64,000 nt of DNA from Mesorhizobium sp. ORS 3359. GTDB lineage: Bacteria; Pseudomonadota; Alphaproteobacteria; Rhizobiales; Rhizobiaceae. Under the pieces are notes generated by a model. The model saw only the letters and a list, made by a program, of their open reading frames with translations, had not been told where the DNA came from and did not search any database. The DNA lies in NCBI GenBank assembly GCA_000824845.1, contig CCNC01000091.1:62001-126000 (forward strand). The letters are read 5' to 3'. The position numbers were made by a program, and so were the translations under genes. Shown piece after piece: positions 18,353-27,683 of this stretch (position 1 is the stretch's first letter; every line of letters begins with the position of its first letter).

Positions 18353-18854
18353 TCACCGGGCGCGAGCACCATGCATGGGCGTATCCGAGAGGTTGCGCAA
18401 TGAGATCCGGATGCTCAGGCAGCCCCGTACGAGCCCCATCCTCTGCTCGGCCTCGTAGCTCCAAGGCCAGGAATCGGCATCGTGGCGATAGCGCAGGATC
18501 GCCCTGGCTTGCTGGTGTCCGGCCAGCATCCACGGCCGCCGGCAGCCATGGCCGTGCTCATAGTGCGGGTCGTCTGGTCGCGTCGGCAGCTCGATGGTCC
18601 GGCCGGCGAAGCTGAAGCGGCCGCCCCTTACACGATTGGAGTAGGGGACGAGCGGAAAGCAGGCCATCGCGCCCGCGTCGTTGCTGTCGAGCGCGGCGGG
18701 CAGGGCATCGCGTAGCCAGTCGACGGCATGCCCATTTTTCCGCCGGCGATACGACCAGCGCGCCGCCGGCGGCCGGGACGATCTCGACCGTCGCCACACC
18801 GTCGGTGATCGTGACCAGGCCGTCCGCGCCCCTTGTCTCAAGATTTCCGCCCAC
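18353..18854 (-). pseudogene. Aldose 1-epimerase (galM-like) remnant, frameshifted and C-terminally truncated
   Basis: Two reading frames together spell the N-terminal part of an aldose 1-epimerase. One frame gives GLVTITDGVATVEIVPAAGGALVVS (in two pieces), and after a shift near 18735 another gives HAVDWLRDALPAAL, then FPLVPYSNRVRGGRFSFAGR, DDPHYEHGHGCRRPW and LSIRISLRNLSDTPMHGA. That order is the family order. The expected continuation with the catalytic Glu half of the protein is missing: after 18353 the sequence no longer resembles the family. The gap from 18256 to 19040 holds this remnant and nothing else that I recognise. It lies just left of a tRNA gene. Confidence 0.7.
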
Positions 18855-19040
18855 CCTCTCTCCAGCGGCTGACTCTCATCGAACGCGTTGGTGGCGCTGA
18901 GCCTGATGTTCACCGTCTTGCTCTGCGCCCTTGCGGCCAGGTTCCTGGTTCCGAATCAGATCGCCACGCAGCGCAGTTGAAACAGTGCTGATCCTGCGCT
19001 GGGCGATGCCCGGGGCGGAGCTGGTCGGCAATGTGAAGGA

Positions 19041-19115
19041 TGGCTGGGGCGCCAGGATTCGAACCTGGGAATGTCGGTACCAAAAACCGATGCCTTACCG
19101 CTTGGCGACGCCCCA
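19041..19115 (-). tRNA. tRNA-Gln (anticodon UUG)
   Basis: Reading leftward, the acceptor stem TGGGGCG pairs with CGCCCCA, followed by a discriminator G and an encoded CCA. The anticodon arm is TCGGT-TTTTGGT-ACCGA, with TTG at positions 34-36, and the T arm contains GGTTCGAATCC. The fold is complete. No duplicate of the 3' end was found elsewhere in the window, so there is no visible attachment repeat. Confidence 0.95.
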
Positions 19116-19345
19116 GCAGGCGGGGCATGCCCGCTTGCGCGCGGCCTTATAGGACGGGGCGGCGCAAAGCTCAATGCCGCAACATCAACTAAAAGCGGCT
19201 GCGATGCAGGTCGCCATTTGCTGGCAGTTCGTCGCTGATCGCCAGCGGCCTGTCCCGGGCCGCGCGCGGCCGCGCACCTGCTTTGCCCGCCTGGCCGACA
19301 TCGGAGCAATCCTGCTTCTGCGAAGCCGACGATGTGTGGCTTTGC

Positions 19346-20302
19346 TCACGCCTGGGCCACACGCGCGCGGCAATCCTCGAGGACCGCCGCAAGCGTCTCC
19401 TCGAAGGGATGCTCGGGCGCCCAGCCAAGCAGGGTGCGGGCGCGGGTCGCATCGCCGACGATGCATGGCAGGTCGCTTGGCCGCATCCGCAAGGGATCCT
19501 GCTCCACGACGATCTCGACGCGGCTTTGCGCCAGCAGCAGATCCAGAATGTCTGCCATGCGCCAGGAGAGGCCGGACGCAAGGTTGAAGATGGTGTTCGG
19601 CGCAAGCTTGCTGCTGTTCAAGACGGCGCGCGCATAGGCATTGGCGATGTCGCGCGCATCCAGGAAGTCGCGCCTGGCGTCGAGATTGCCGACGCGGATG
19701 ACCGGCGGGGCCAGGCCTGCTTCGATCCGCGCGATCTGCATGGCGAAGGCCGGCACCGCGAATGCCTCGGTCTGGCCCGGTCCCGTATGATTGAAGGGAC
19801 GCATCCGAACGCATTTCAACCCCCGGTATGACAGCGCGCCGAGCGCGAGGTCGGCCGCGGCCTTGGTCGCGGCGTAGTCGTCGACCGGGGCAAGCAGCGT
19901 GCTTTCATCGAGCGGTCGCCCGGTCTTCGCGCTTTCGCCATAGACCAGGCCGGATCCGACATGGAGAAGCCAGCAGTCCGGCGCCTTGTCGAGGATGGCA
20001 TTGGCCACGTTGAGCGCGCCGTCCACATGGATGCGCCAGGTGTTCCGCGGATCCGCCCGGGCGGCATCGAGGGCTGCGAGCGCCGCCATGTGGATGACAT
20101 GCGTTGGCCGGTGGCGGGCAATGGCGTCCTGGACGGCGGCCGTGTCCGTCACATCCAGTTCCTGGACCTCGCCGAAAGCGGGGTGCGGGCCCCCATCCTT
20201 GGAGGTCGCGGCAATGACGACCTCAGGGCCGCAGATCTTGCGCAATGCGTCGCCGACATAGGGGCCGACGAAACCGTTGGCGCCGGTCATCAAAACGCGC
20301 AT
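19346..20302 (-). CDS. rmd: GDP-4-dehydro-6-deoxy-D-mannose reductase-like epimerase/reductase (copy 1)
   Basis: A 318-residue extended short-chain dehydrogenase. It has the NAD(P) motif TGANGFVGPYV at the N-terminus, HVGSGLVYGE, the catalytic YxxxK as DDYAATKAAAD, and RPFNHTGPGQ. It follows a GDP-mannose 4,6-dehydratase, so it most likely reduces GDP-4-keto-6-deoxy-mannose to GDP-D-rhamnose (RMD); a GDP-6-deoxy-talose or related product cannot be excluded. The ATG at 20302 has GAGG five bases upstream and gives the same length as copy 2 at 43203. It is the third gene of a leftward pmm1-gmd1-rmd1 cassette. Confidence 0.85.
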   Translation of the reverse strand: MRVLMTGANGFVGPYVGDALRKICGPEVVIAATSKDGGPHPAFGEVQELDVTDTAAVQDAIARHRPTHVIHMAALAALDAARADPRNTWRIHVDGALNVANAILDKAPDCWLLHVGSGLVYGESAKTGRPLDESTLLAPVDDYAATKAAADLALGALSYRGLKCVRMRPFNHTGPGQTEAFAVPAFAMQIARIEAGLAPPVIRVGNLDARRDFLDARDIANAYARAVLNSSKLAPNTIFNLASGLSWRMADILDLLLAQSRVEIVVEQDPLRMRPSDLPCIVGDATRARTLLGWAPEHPFEETLAAVLEDCRARVAQA

Positions 20303-20377
20303 GCCGGCCTCACGAACCATGACACGTTGTCCGGATGCTGATCCGTGGCGGAACGCGGCGTCACAACGACTTCCCTT

Positions 20378-21457
<1,080 letters not shown>

Positions 21458-21460
21458 TCA

Positions 21461-22885
21461 TTATACGGCCTCGGTCTTATCCGCCAGTGTGGCGACCCGC
21501 GCCCGTTCCAGCGCCATTGCCACGATTTCGCTCGCCCTTTCATGGCTGGCGGCCTCGGCATAGCAGCGAAATTCGGGAGCGTTGCCGGAGGGTCGCAGAT
21601 GGATGATCTCGCCGCTGGTCATTCGCGCTCTCAGACCGTCGGTCTCGTCCACTTCCGCCACCATGCCGAAGGGCGCCAGGAACCGCTGCAAAGCGTCGCG
21701 GTCGGCGAGCTTGCGCATCAAGCCGCGCGATGCCTCGACCGGGAAGTTCTCGAGCCGCTCGCTGGCGCAGACCGGAAGATTCCAGGTTTCACGCAGGTTG
21801 GACAGCGACTTCCCCGTCGATGCCACCGTGCCCAGCACCGCCAGGATGGGCAAGAATGAATCCCGTGTCGGCAGCGCCGACAATATTTTGCCATTCACCA
21901 GGCAGTCGGATCCCAGCAGAACTCCGCCATTGGCTTCGAAGCCGACGACGATGCCGCCTGCCTGCCGCGCGGCGTCCATTCCCTCGATGACGAAAGGCGA
22001 CCCGACCTTCGTTCTCCTGACGCTGAACCCGAACGGCTCGGCTATGCCCGAATTGGAGGTGACCGGCGTCACCACGACATCGGCCTTGAGGAAGAGCGCC
22101 GTGGCCAGCCCGATCAGGTCACCGCGGAACAATTCGCCGTTTTCGTCGATGACAAGAGGGCGGTCGGCATCGGCATCGGCCGAGACCACCGCGTCGAATT
22201 TGAACTCGCGCACCCAGTCCCGCAACATCGCCAGCGTTTCCTGGCTGACGGCCTCGGTATCGACAGGCACGAACGTATCTGTTTTGCCCACGACGATCAC
22301 ATCGGCGCCGAAGGATCGCAGGACCTCTACCAGCAGCTCCGCCGCAACGGTGCTGTGCTGGTAGGCGCCGAGCCTCATTCCGGAAAGGGCGCCAGGGGGC
22401 AGGATGCCGCCAATACGGTCTCGAAAGGCCGCGAGCGCCTGTTCATGGCCGGCTTGCCAGTCCGCATAGGTCGGCGGCCAAGGATATTGATCCGACAGCT
22501 CTGCGACATGAGCGGTGATCGCGGCCTCGTCCGCCTTGTCGATCTCCCCCTTCGGTCCATAGAACTTGATGCCGTTGCGGTCGGCGGGGATATGCGAGCC
22601 GGTCACCATCAGCGCCGCGGCGCCCTGCCGGCGGGCATAAAAGGCAAGCGCCGGTGTGGGGATCGGACCGCAATCGACCGGCTGGAAGCCGGCCGCGGCC
22701 AGCGCCGCCATGCAGTCCTGCGCGATTGCCGGGCTGCTGTCGCGCAAGTCCCGCCCCACGAAGACCTTGCCTTGCTGAAATCCAGTCGACCGCAGGCGCC
22801 GGGCGAAACCCTCAGTGTAAAGTCCGCTTGGCCTTCCGACCAATTCGGAAGCCAAACCCCGAACGCCGCTTGACCCGAATTTCAT
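21461..22885 (-). CDS. Phosphomannomutase/phosphoglucomutase family protein (copy 1)
   Basis: A 474-residue alpha-D-phosphohexomutase, expected to interconvert mannose-6-phosphate and mannose-1-phosphate to feed GDP-mannose synthesis. It starts with the family opening KFGSSGVRGL. The phosphoserine loop is TGSHIPADRNG near residue 97, the metal loop is DADADRP where DGDGDR is usual (the three aspartates remain), the sugar loop is GFEANGG, and the phosphate-binding RPSGNAPEFR is near the C-terminus. It resembles copy 2 (39293) much less than gmd1 resembles gmd2. First gene of the pmm1-gmd1-rmd1 cassette; no manC accompanies it. Confidence 0.9.
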   Translation of the reverse strand: MKFGSSGVRGLASELVGRPSGLYTEGFARRLRSTGFQQGKVFVGRDLRDSSPAIAQDCMAALAAAGFQPVDCGPIPTPALAFYARRQGAAALMVTGSHIPADRNGIKFYGPKGEIDKADEAAITAHVAELSDQYPWPPTYADWQAGHEQALAAFRDRIGGILPPGALSGMRLGAYQHSTVAAELLVEVLRSFGADVIVVGKTDTFVPVDTEAVSQETLAMLRDWVREFKFDAVVSADADADRPLVIDENGELFRGDLIGLATALFLKADVVVTPVTSNSGIAEPFGFSVRRTKVGSPFVIEGMDAARQAGGIVVGFEANGGVLLGSDCLVNGKILSALPTRDSFLPILAVLGTVASTGKSLSNLRETWNLPVCASERLENFPVEASRGLMRKLADRDALQRFLAPFGMVAEVDETDGLRARMTSGEIIHLRPSGNAPEFRCYAEAASHERASEIVAMALERARVATLADKTEAV

Positions 22886-22893
22886 CAGCCCGC

Positions 22894-22957
22894 TTTTGCT
22901 GTTGGAAGATCGCCGCTATTTGTTGGAGTGAGCCGGGCCCGGCTGTCAACAGCAAAA
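22894..22957. promoter_or_regulatory. Large inverted repeat with inner palindrome upstream of pmm1
   Basis: Perfect 11-base arms TTTTGCTGTTG (22894-22904) and CAACAGCAAAA (22947-22957) flank a region that includes the 12-base palindrome GCCGGGCCCGGC (22932-22943). It fills the 94-base gap between the stop of the VOC gene and the start of pmm1, both leftward. It could be a terminator for the VOC gene, an attenuator, or a protein site controlling the pmm1 cassette. Function is inferred from symmetry only. Confidence 0.45.
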
Positions 22958-22979
22958 AACCTCGAAACCCGCGTCCTTT

Positions 22980-23324
22980 CTAATGTCCCCACACCGCCAG
23001 TTCGTTGCCGGCCGGATCGGTGAAGTGGAACCGTCTGCCGCCGGGGAAGGAAAAGATCGGCTTGACGATGGTCCCCCCGGCGCTCTCGACTGCGTCCAGC
23101 GTTTCCTCGAGGTTCTCGGAGTAGAGCACGGGCAGCGGTTTGGCCGGCGCTTCCCCGGCATCGGCCTGGAAACCGCCGTCGAGCCCTTCGGCGAAAGCGG
23201 AATAGGTCGGCCCGTAATCGGTGAACGACCATGAAAAGGCGGCGCTGTAGAAGGATTTGACGCTGTCCAGCGTGCCGCCCGTTGCCGGCAGCTCCAGATA
23301 GTCGAGTTTTCCGTTGAGTTTCAT
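22980..23324 (-). CDS. VOC (glyoxalase/bleomycin resistance) family protein
   Basis: A 114-residue single-domain VOC protein with the beta-alpha-beta-beta-beta repeat: KLDYLELPATG, VKSFYSAAFSWSFTDYG, and the second half ENLEETLDAVESAGGTIVKPIF followed by RRFHFTDPAGNELAVW. Members bind a metal and act as lyases, dioxygenases or drug-binding proteins; the substrate is unknown. The ATG at 23324 has GGAG seven bases before it. The upstream spacer contains GTTAT-N5-ATAAC (23347-23361), which could be an operator. Confidence 0.88.
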   Translation of the reverse strand: MKLNGKLDYLELPATGGTLDSVKSFYSAAFSWSFTDYGPTYSAFAEGLDGGFQADAGEAPAKPLPVLYSENLEETLDAVESAGGTIVKPIFSFPGGRRFHFTDPAGNELAVWGH

Positions 23325-23539
23325 CACGCTACTCCACGATGTTCCCGTTATGTTCTATAACGCGCCAAACCCTCCGGCAAGTCTTTTTGCCGCAGCTTTT
23401 GCTTAATCGATTGTAGTGCCTGGGAGCGCTGGCCGGTGCCTTGCCTTTCGCACTGCAGCATCCTATCGCTCGGATCGGGGAGGCGGGGAACCGGGCCATG
23501 GTCTGGCTGTTTCTATCTTCCACGAACTGGAGGGCAAGC

Positions 23540-26224
23540 ATGACCAAGTGGGTTTACACCTTCGGCGACGGCGCCGCCGAAGGCCGTGCCGGCGACCGCA
23601 ATCTTCTCGGTGGCAAGGGTGCCAATCTGGCCGAGATGTGCAGCCTCGGCCTGCCGGTGCCGCCCGGTTTCACCATCACCACGGAAGTCTGCAACGCCTA
23701 TTACGCCAACGGCCGGGCCTATCCCGATCGGCTCGAGGCGGATGTCGTCGCCGCTCTCGACCATATCGGCCGCATCACCGGCCGCCGGTTCGGCGATCCG
23801 TCGAAGCTGCTACTGGTCTCCGTCCGCTCCGGCGCCCGAGCGTCGATGCCCGGCATGATGGACACGGTGCTCAATCTCGGCCTCAACGACGAGACGGTCG
23901 AGGCCCTGGCCGCCGATTCCGGCGATGCCCGCTTCGCCTATGACAGCTACCGCCGTTTCATCCAGATGTATTCGGACGTCGTCATGGGTCTCGACCACGA
24001 AGTGTTCGAGGAAATCCTCGAGGACCAGAAGGCGAGCCTCGGCCACGAGCTCGACACCGAGCTGACGGCCGCGGAATGGCAGGGCGTCATTTCGCTCTAC
24101 AAGGCCAAGGTCGAGGAAGAGCTTGGCAAGCCGTTCCCGCAGGACCCGCACGAGCAGCTCTGGGGCGCGATCGGCGCCGTGTTCTCGAGTTGGATGAACA
24201 GCCGCGCCATCACCTATCGCCGCCTGCACGACATCCCGGAAAGCTGGGGCACGGCGGTCAACGTCCAGGCCATGGTGTTCGGCAATATGGGCGACACCTC
24301 CGCGACCGGCGTCGCCTTCACCCGCAATCCCTCGACCGGCGACAGGCAGCTTTATGGCGAGTTCCTGGTCAATGCCCAGGGCGAGGACGTGGTGGCCGGC
24401 ATCCGCACGCCGCAGAACATCACCGAGGCGGCGCGTATTGCCGCTGGCTCCGACAAGCCGTCGCTTCAGAAGCTGATGCCCGACGCCTTCCAGGCCTTCG
24501 TCGACATTTCCGACCGGCTTGAAAAGCATTACCGCGACATGCAGGACCTCGAATTCACCATCGAGCGCGGCAAGTTGTGGATGCTGCAGACCCGCTCCGG
24601 CAAGCGCACCGCCAAGGCGGCGCTGAAGATCGCCGTCGAGATGGCGAGGGACGGCCTGATCACCAAAGAGGAGGCGGTCGCCCGCATCGATCCGGCATCG
24701 CTCGACCAGCTGCTGCACCCGACCATCGATCCGAAGGCGGCGCGTGATGTGATCGGCATGGGCCTGCCGGCCTCGCCCGGCGCCGCCACGGGCGAGATCG
24801 TCTTTTCGTCCGCCGACGCCGAGGACGCCAGGGCTCAGGGACGCAAGGCGATCCTGGTGCGCATCGAGACCAGTCCGGAGGACATTCACGGCATGCATGC
24901 CGCCGAAGGCATCCTCACCACGCGTGGCGGCATGACCAGCCACGCCGCGGTGGTGGCGCGCGGCATGGGCAAGCCCTGCGTGTCGGGCGCCGGTTCGCTG
25001 CGCGTCGACTACAAGGCCGGCACGCTGGTCTCGATGGGCCAGACCTTCCGCAAGGGAGACATCATCACCATCGACGGCGGCAACGGACAGGTGCTGAAGG
25101 GCGCGGTCGCCATGCTGCAGCCGGAGCTTTCCGGCGATTTCGCCGCGATCATGGAATGGGCTGACGCCGTGCGCCGCATGAAGGTGCGCACCAATGCCGA
25201 AACGCCGCTCGACGCGCGCATGGCGCGCTCCTTCGGCGCCGAGGGCATCGGGCTTTGCCGCACCGAGCACATGTTCTTCGACGGCGACCGCATCGTCGCC
25301 ATGCGCGAGATGATCCTGGCCGATACCGAGAAGGACAGGCGCTCAGCACTCGATAAGCTGCTGCCGATGCAGCGCTCGGACTTCCTCGAGCTGTTCGAGA
25401 TCATGGCCGGCCTGCCGGTGACGATCCGCCTGCTCGACCCGCCGCTGCATGAATTCCTGCCCAAGACCGAGGCCGAGCTCGCCGAGGTGGCGAGCGCCAT
25501 GAATGTCTCGGCCGACAAGCTGCGGCAACGCACCGAGGCGTTGCACGAGTTCAATCCGATGCTCGGCCATCGCGGCTGCCGGCTCGCCGTCTCCTATCCG
25601 GAGATCGCCGAGATGCAGGCGCGCGCCATCTTCGAGGCAGCGGTCGAGGCCGGACGCAAGGCCGGCGCGCTGGTGGTGCCGGAAATCATGGTGCCGCTGG
25701 TGGGACTGGTGAAGGAGCTGGAATACGTCAAGGCGCGCATCGACGCGGTGGCGCAAAGCGTCATGCAGGAGACCGGCACCAAGATCGACTATCTCACCGG
25801 CACGATGATCGAGCTGCCGCGCGCGGCGATTCGCGCCCATGTCATTGCCGAAGCCGCCGAATTCTTCTCCTTCGGCACCAATGACCTCACCCAGACGACC
25901 TTCGGCATCTCGCGTGACGACGCGGCGTCCTTCCTTGAAACCTACCGGCAAAAGGGCATCATCGAGCAGGATCCGTTCGTGTCGCTCGATGTCGATGGCG
26001 TCGGCGAACTGGTGCGGGTCGCGGCTGAAAAGGGCAAGGCGACCCGGCCCGGCATCAAGCTCGGCATCTGCGGCGAGCATGGCGGCGATCCGGCTTCGAT
26101 CCGCTTCTGCGAGGAGGTCGGGCTCGATTATGTATCGTGCTCGCCCTACCGTGTGCCGATCGCCAGGCTGGCGGCCGCGCAGTCGGCCGTGGCGGCGGCG
26201 AAAGACGCCGCCAAACGCGCCTGA
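23540..26224 (+). CDS. ppdK: Pyruvate, phosphate dikinase
   Basis: An 894-residue enzyme that interconverts pyruvate, ATP and phosphate with PEP, AMP and pyrophosphate. The ATP-grasp domain starts with WVYTFGDG and includes GGKGANLAEM. The swivelling domain carries the phospho-histidine in GGMTSHAAVVARGMGKPCVSG (quoted in part: TSHAAVVARG). The PEP-binding barrel has GLCRTEHMF, FGTNDLTQTTFG, and CGEHGGDP with the catalytic Cys region FVSCSPYRVP-like VSCSPYRVPI. Start at 23540 has GGAGGG upstream; an in-frame start at 23441 is upstream leader. Monocistronic. In rhizobia it supports gluconeogenesis. Confidence 0.97.
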   Translation: MTKWVYTFGDGAAEGRAGDRNLLGGKGANLAEMCSLGLPVPPGFTITTEVCNAYYANGRAYPDRLEADVVAALDHIGRITGRRFGDPSKLLLVSVRSGARASMPGMMDTVLNLGLNDETVEALAADSGDARFAYDSYRRFIQMYSDVVMGLDHEVFEEILEDQKASLGHELDTELTAAEWQGVISLYKAKVEEELGKPFPQDPHEQLWGAIGAVFSSWMNSRAITYRRLHDIPESWGTAVNVQAMVFGNMGDTSATGVAFTRNPSTGDRQLYGEFLVNAQGEDVVAGIRTPQNITEAARIAAGSDKPSLQKLMPDAFQAFVDISDRLEKHYRDMQDLEFTIERGKLWMLQTRSGKRTAKAALKIAVEMARDGLITKEEAVARIDPASLDQLLHPTIDPKAARDVIGMGLPASPGAATGEIVFSSADAEDARAQGRKAILVRIETSPEDIHGMHAAEGILTTRGGMTSHAAVVARGMGKPCVSGAGSLRVDYKAGTLVSMGQTFRKGDIITIDGGNGQVLKGAVAMLQPELSGDFAAIMEWADAVRRMKVRTNAETPLDARMARSFGAEGIGLCRTEHMFFDGDRIVAMREMILADTEKDRRSALDKLLPMQRSDFLELFEIMAGLPVTIRLLDPPLHEFLPKTEAELAEVASAMNVSADKLRQRTEALHEFNPMLGHRGCRLAVSYPEIAEMQARAIFEAAVEAGRKAGALVVPEIMVPLVGLVKELEYVKARIDAVAQSVMQETGTKIDYLTGTMIELPRAAIRAHVIAEAAEFFSFGTNDLTQTTFGISRDDAASFLETYRQKGIIEQDPFVSLDVDGVGELVRVAAEKGKATRPGIKLGICGEHGGDPASIRFCEEVGLDYVSCSPYRVPIARLAAAQSAVAAAKDAAKRA

Positions 26225-26278
26225 GGCGGGCGTTCCGGGGAGCGGCACCCCAAGGGACCTTACGGTTTTGTATGGAAT

Positions 26279-26300
26279 GTCACGCGAACGTGCGCGTGAC
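26279..26300 (+). promoter_or_regulatory. Leader hairpin upstream of first family 9 glycosyltransferase
   Basis: GTCACGCG and CGCGTGAC form a perfect 8-base stem with a 6-base loop, 65 bases before the start codon. A homologous hairpin precedes the second copy (27614-27636), with a compensatory pair change (T-A to C-G at the second position). It may be a post-transcriptional or attenuation element, or a leftover of the duplication. Confidence 0.5.
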
Positions 26301-26365
26301 GGCCCTGAATCCCGACACCGTTTCGAGGGAGTTTCCAACACCGATCTTTTTGGTGTCAGAAACCC

Positions 26366-27469
26366 ATGTTGCAGATTGCCCCCACTGCTTTCCGGTCGAT
26401 CCTTGTCCTGCAGACCAAATTCATCGGCGACATCGTGCTTGCCTCGGCGCTGGCGAACAATCTGCAGCTCGCATATCCGGGCGTCAGGATCGTGTTTCTC
26501 TGCGAAACGCATTTGGCCGGCTTCCTGACGGCTCAAGGCATTGCCGCCGAGGCTATCCCCCTCAGCCGCGCCAGGATGCGTGGCTCGCCGTTCGAGCGGG
26601 GACGCGAGCTCTTCCGCGTGGTGCGGGAATTGCGGCGGCATCGCTTCGACATGACCATCGATATCACCGACTCGAAAACCTCGCGTCTTATTTCCGGGCT
26701 GGTCAATGCTCCGGTCCGGGTCGGCTATTCTCCGACGGAGCGGCCTCTGCGCTGGCATGAACGCCAGCCCGCCACTGTCAGGATGAAGCCCTTCGGATTT
26801 GGCAAGAAGCACGTTCTCTACCGCTATCTGTCTCCGTTGGAGGCGCTCGGCGTAGACCTGCGCGCCAAGGCCCCGGCCATTCGACCGCTGCCCTTTGAGA
26901 CGACCCGCGTCCTGGCTTTGCTGGCCCGGCGCCACATCCTCCCAAACGCCTTTGTCGCGGTTCACGCCGGAGCAAGTTTCGCCGGGCGCCGCTGGCAGCC
27001 GGAGCGCTTTGCCGAGGCAATCGACAGGATTGCCGGCGAGACAGGCTTGCGCGTCGTCCTGGTCGGCGGCCCGGACGAAAACGAGGCGACCGACAGGATT
27101 GTGGCCGCGGCCAAGACGCCTGTCGTCAATCTGGCGGGCGCGCTGCGGCTGGAAACCCTGCTTGCGCTGCTCAGGCAGGCGCGGCTGTTTCTCGGCAACG
27201 AAAGCGGGCCGATGCATATGGCGGCCGCGGCCGGCACGCCGGTTGTCGGCCTGTTCGGCCTGACCAATCCGGTCCGCTGGGCGCCGGTCGGCGTGCCCAG
27301 CATCTCGTTGCGGCCTTCCATGCCCTGCGATTGCGTCGGCGGCGAGCTGTGCCGCCGGACCGATCCGAGCAAGGCCTGCTGTGTCTGGCGCCTGGAGGTC
27401 GATCCGGTGGTCGAGGCGGTGCTGGAGCTCCTGGCGCGTACCGAGGCGGTCCTGGAAGCCGCGGTCTGA
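26366..27469 (+). CDS. Glycosyltransferase family 9 (heptosyltransferase-like), copy 1
   Basis: A 367-residue GT-B enzyme of family 9, the ADP-heptose:LPS heptosyltransferase group, expected to act on the inner face of the cytoplasmic membrane in LPS core assembly. Family signs are SILVLQTKFIGDIVLAS at the N-terminus, HAGASFAGRRWQPERF, VVLVGGPDE, LARLFLGNESGP-like FLGNESGPMHMAAAAGTP (donor site), and GLFGLTNPVRWAPVG. A Cys cluster (CDCVGGELC, CCVW) lies near the C-terminus. The donor sugar need not be heptose in rhizobia. The next gene is a tandem duplicate of exactly the same length. Confidence 0.92.
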   Translation: MLQIAPTAFRSILVLQTKFIGDIVLASALANNLQLAYPGVRIVFLCETHLAGFLTAQGIAAEAIPLSRARMRGSPFERGRELFRVVRELRRHRFDMTIDITDSKTSRLISGLVNAPVRVGYSPTERPLRWHERQPATVRMKPFGFGKKHVLYRYLSPLEALGVDLRAKAPAIRPLPFETTRVLALLARRHILPNAFVAVHAGASFAGRRWQPERFAEAIDRIAGETGLRVVLVGGPDENEATDRIVAAAKTPVVNLAGALRLETLLALLRQARLFLGNESGPMHMAAAAGTPVVGLFGLTNPVRWAPVGVPSISLRPSMPCDCVGGELCRRTDPSKACCVWRLEVDPVVEAVLELLARTEAVLEAAV

Positions 27470-27511
27470 CTTCCGGGGGGAGATTTGGTGCGGTCTGCCG
27501 GCCGCGTTGCA

Positions 27512-27540
27512 AAACAGCGAAATCCTTAATTTCGCTGTTT
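27512..27540 (+). terminator. Hairpin between the two family 9 glycosyltransferase genes
   Basis: A perfect 12-base inverted repeat AAACAGCGAAAT (27512-27523) and ATTTCGCTGTTT (27529-27540), with a 5-base loop, lies 43 bases after the first gene. The 3' arm ends in TTT but no longer T-run follows, so termination strength is uncertain. The bases that follow (CCGTGAAACGCTC) resemble the tail of a common rhizobial intergenic repeat. Confidence 0.55.
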
Positions 27541-27613
27541 CCATTACCGTGAAACGCTCTGCTGGCACGTGCAACTCACTCTGGCCCACGACCTTGTCGT
27601 CTTGTATATGAGG

Positions 27614-27636
27614 GCCACGTGAAACATGCGCGTGGC
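27614..27636 (+). promoter_or_regulatory. Leader hairpin upstream of second family 9 glycosyltransferase
   Basis: GCCACGTG and CGCGTGGC pair over 8 positions (one G-T pair) around a 7-base loop, 47 bases before the start codon at 27684. It is the counterpart of the hairpin at 26279 and sits at the same relative place, inside a wider stretch of leader similarity (GCGTGRCGGCC and TTGTAT flanks). Confidence 0.5.
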
Positions 27637-27683
27637 GGCCCCGGATGTCGACGTCTCAACCCAGTTCTGGTGCCCGGACACGG

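Noticed and set aside
19041..19115. tRNA-Gln as an island attachment site for the pmm1 cassette
   Set aside because: No duplicate of the tRNA 3' end and no integrase gene are present, and the cassette lies on the 5' side of the tRNA, which is not the usual side for integration.
25343..27589. A 748-codon leftward open frame across the ppdK 3' end and the first family 9 glycosyltransferase
   Set aside because: It is antisense to two well-supported genes and its translation has no recognisable domain.
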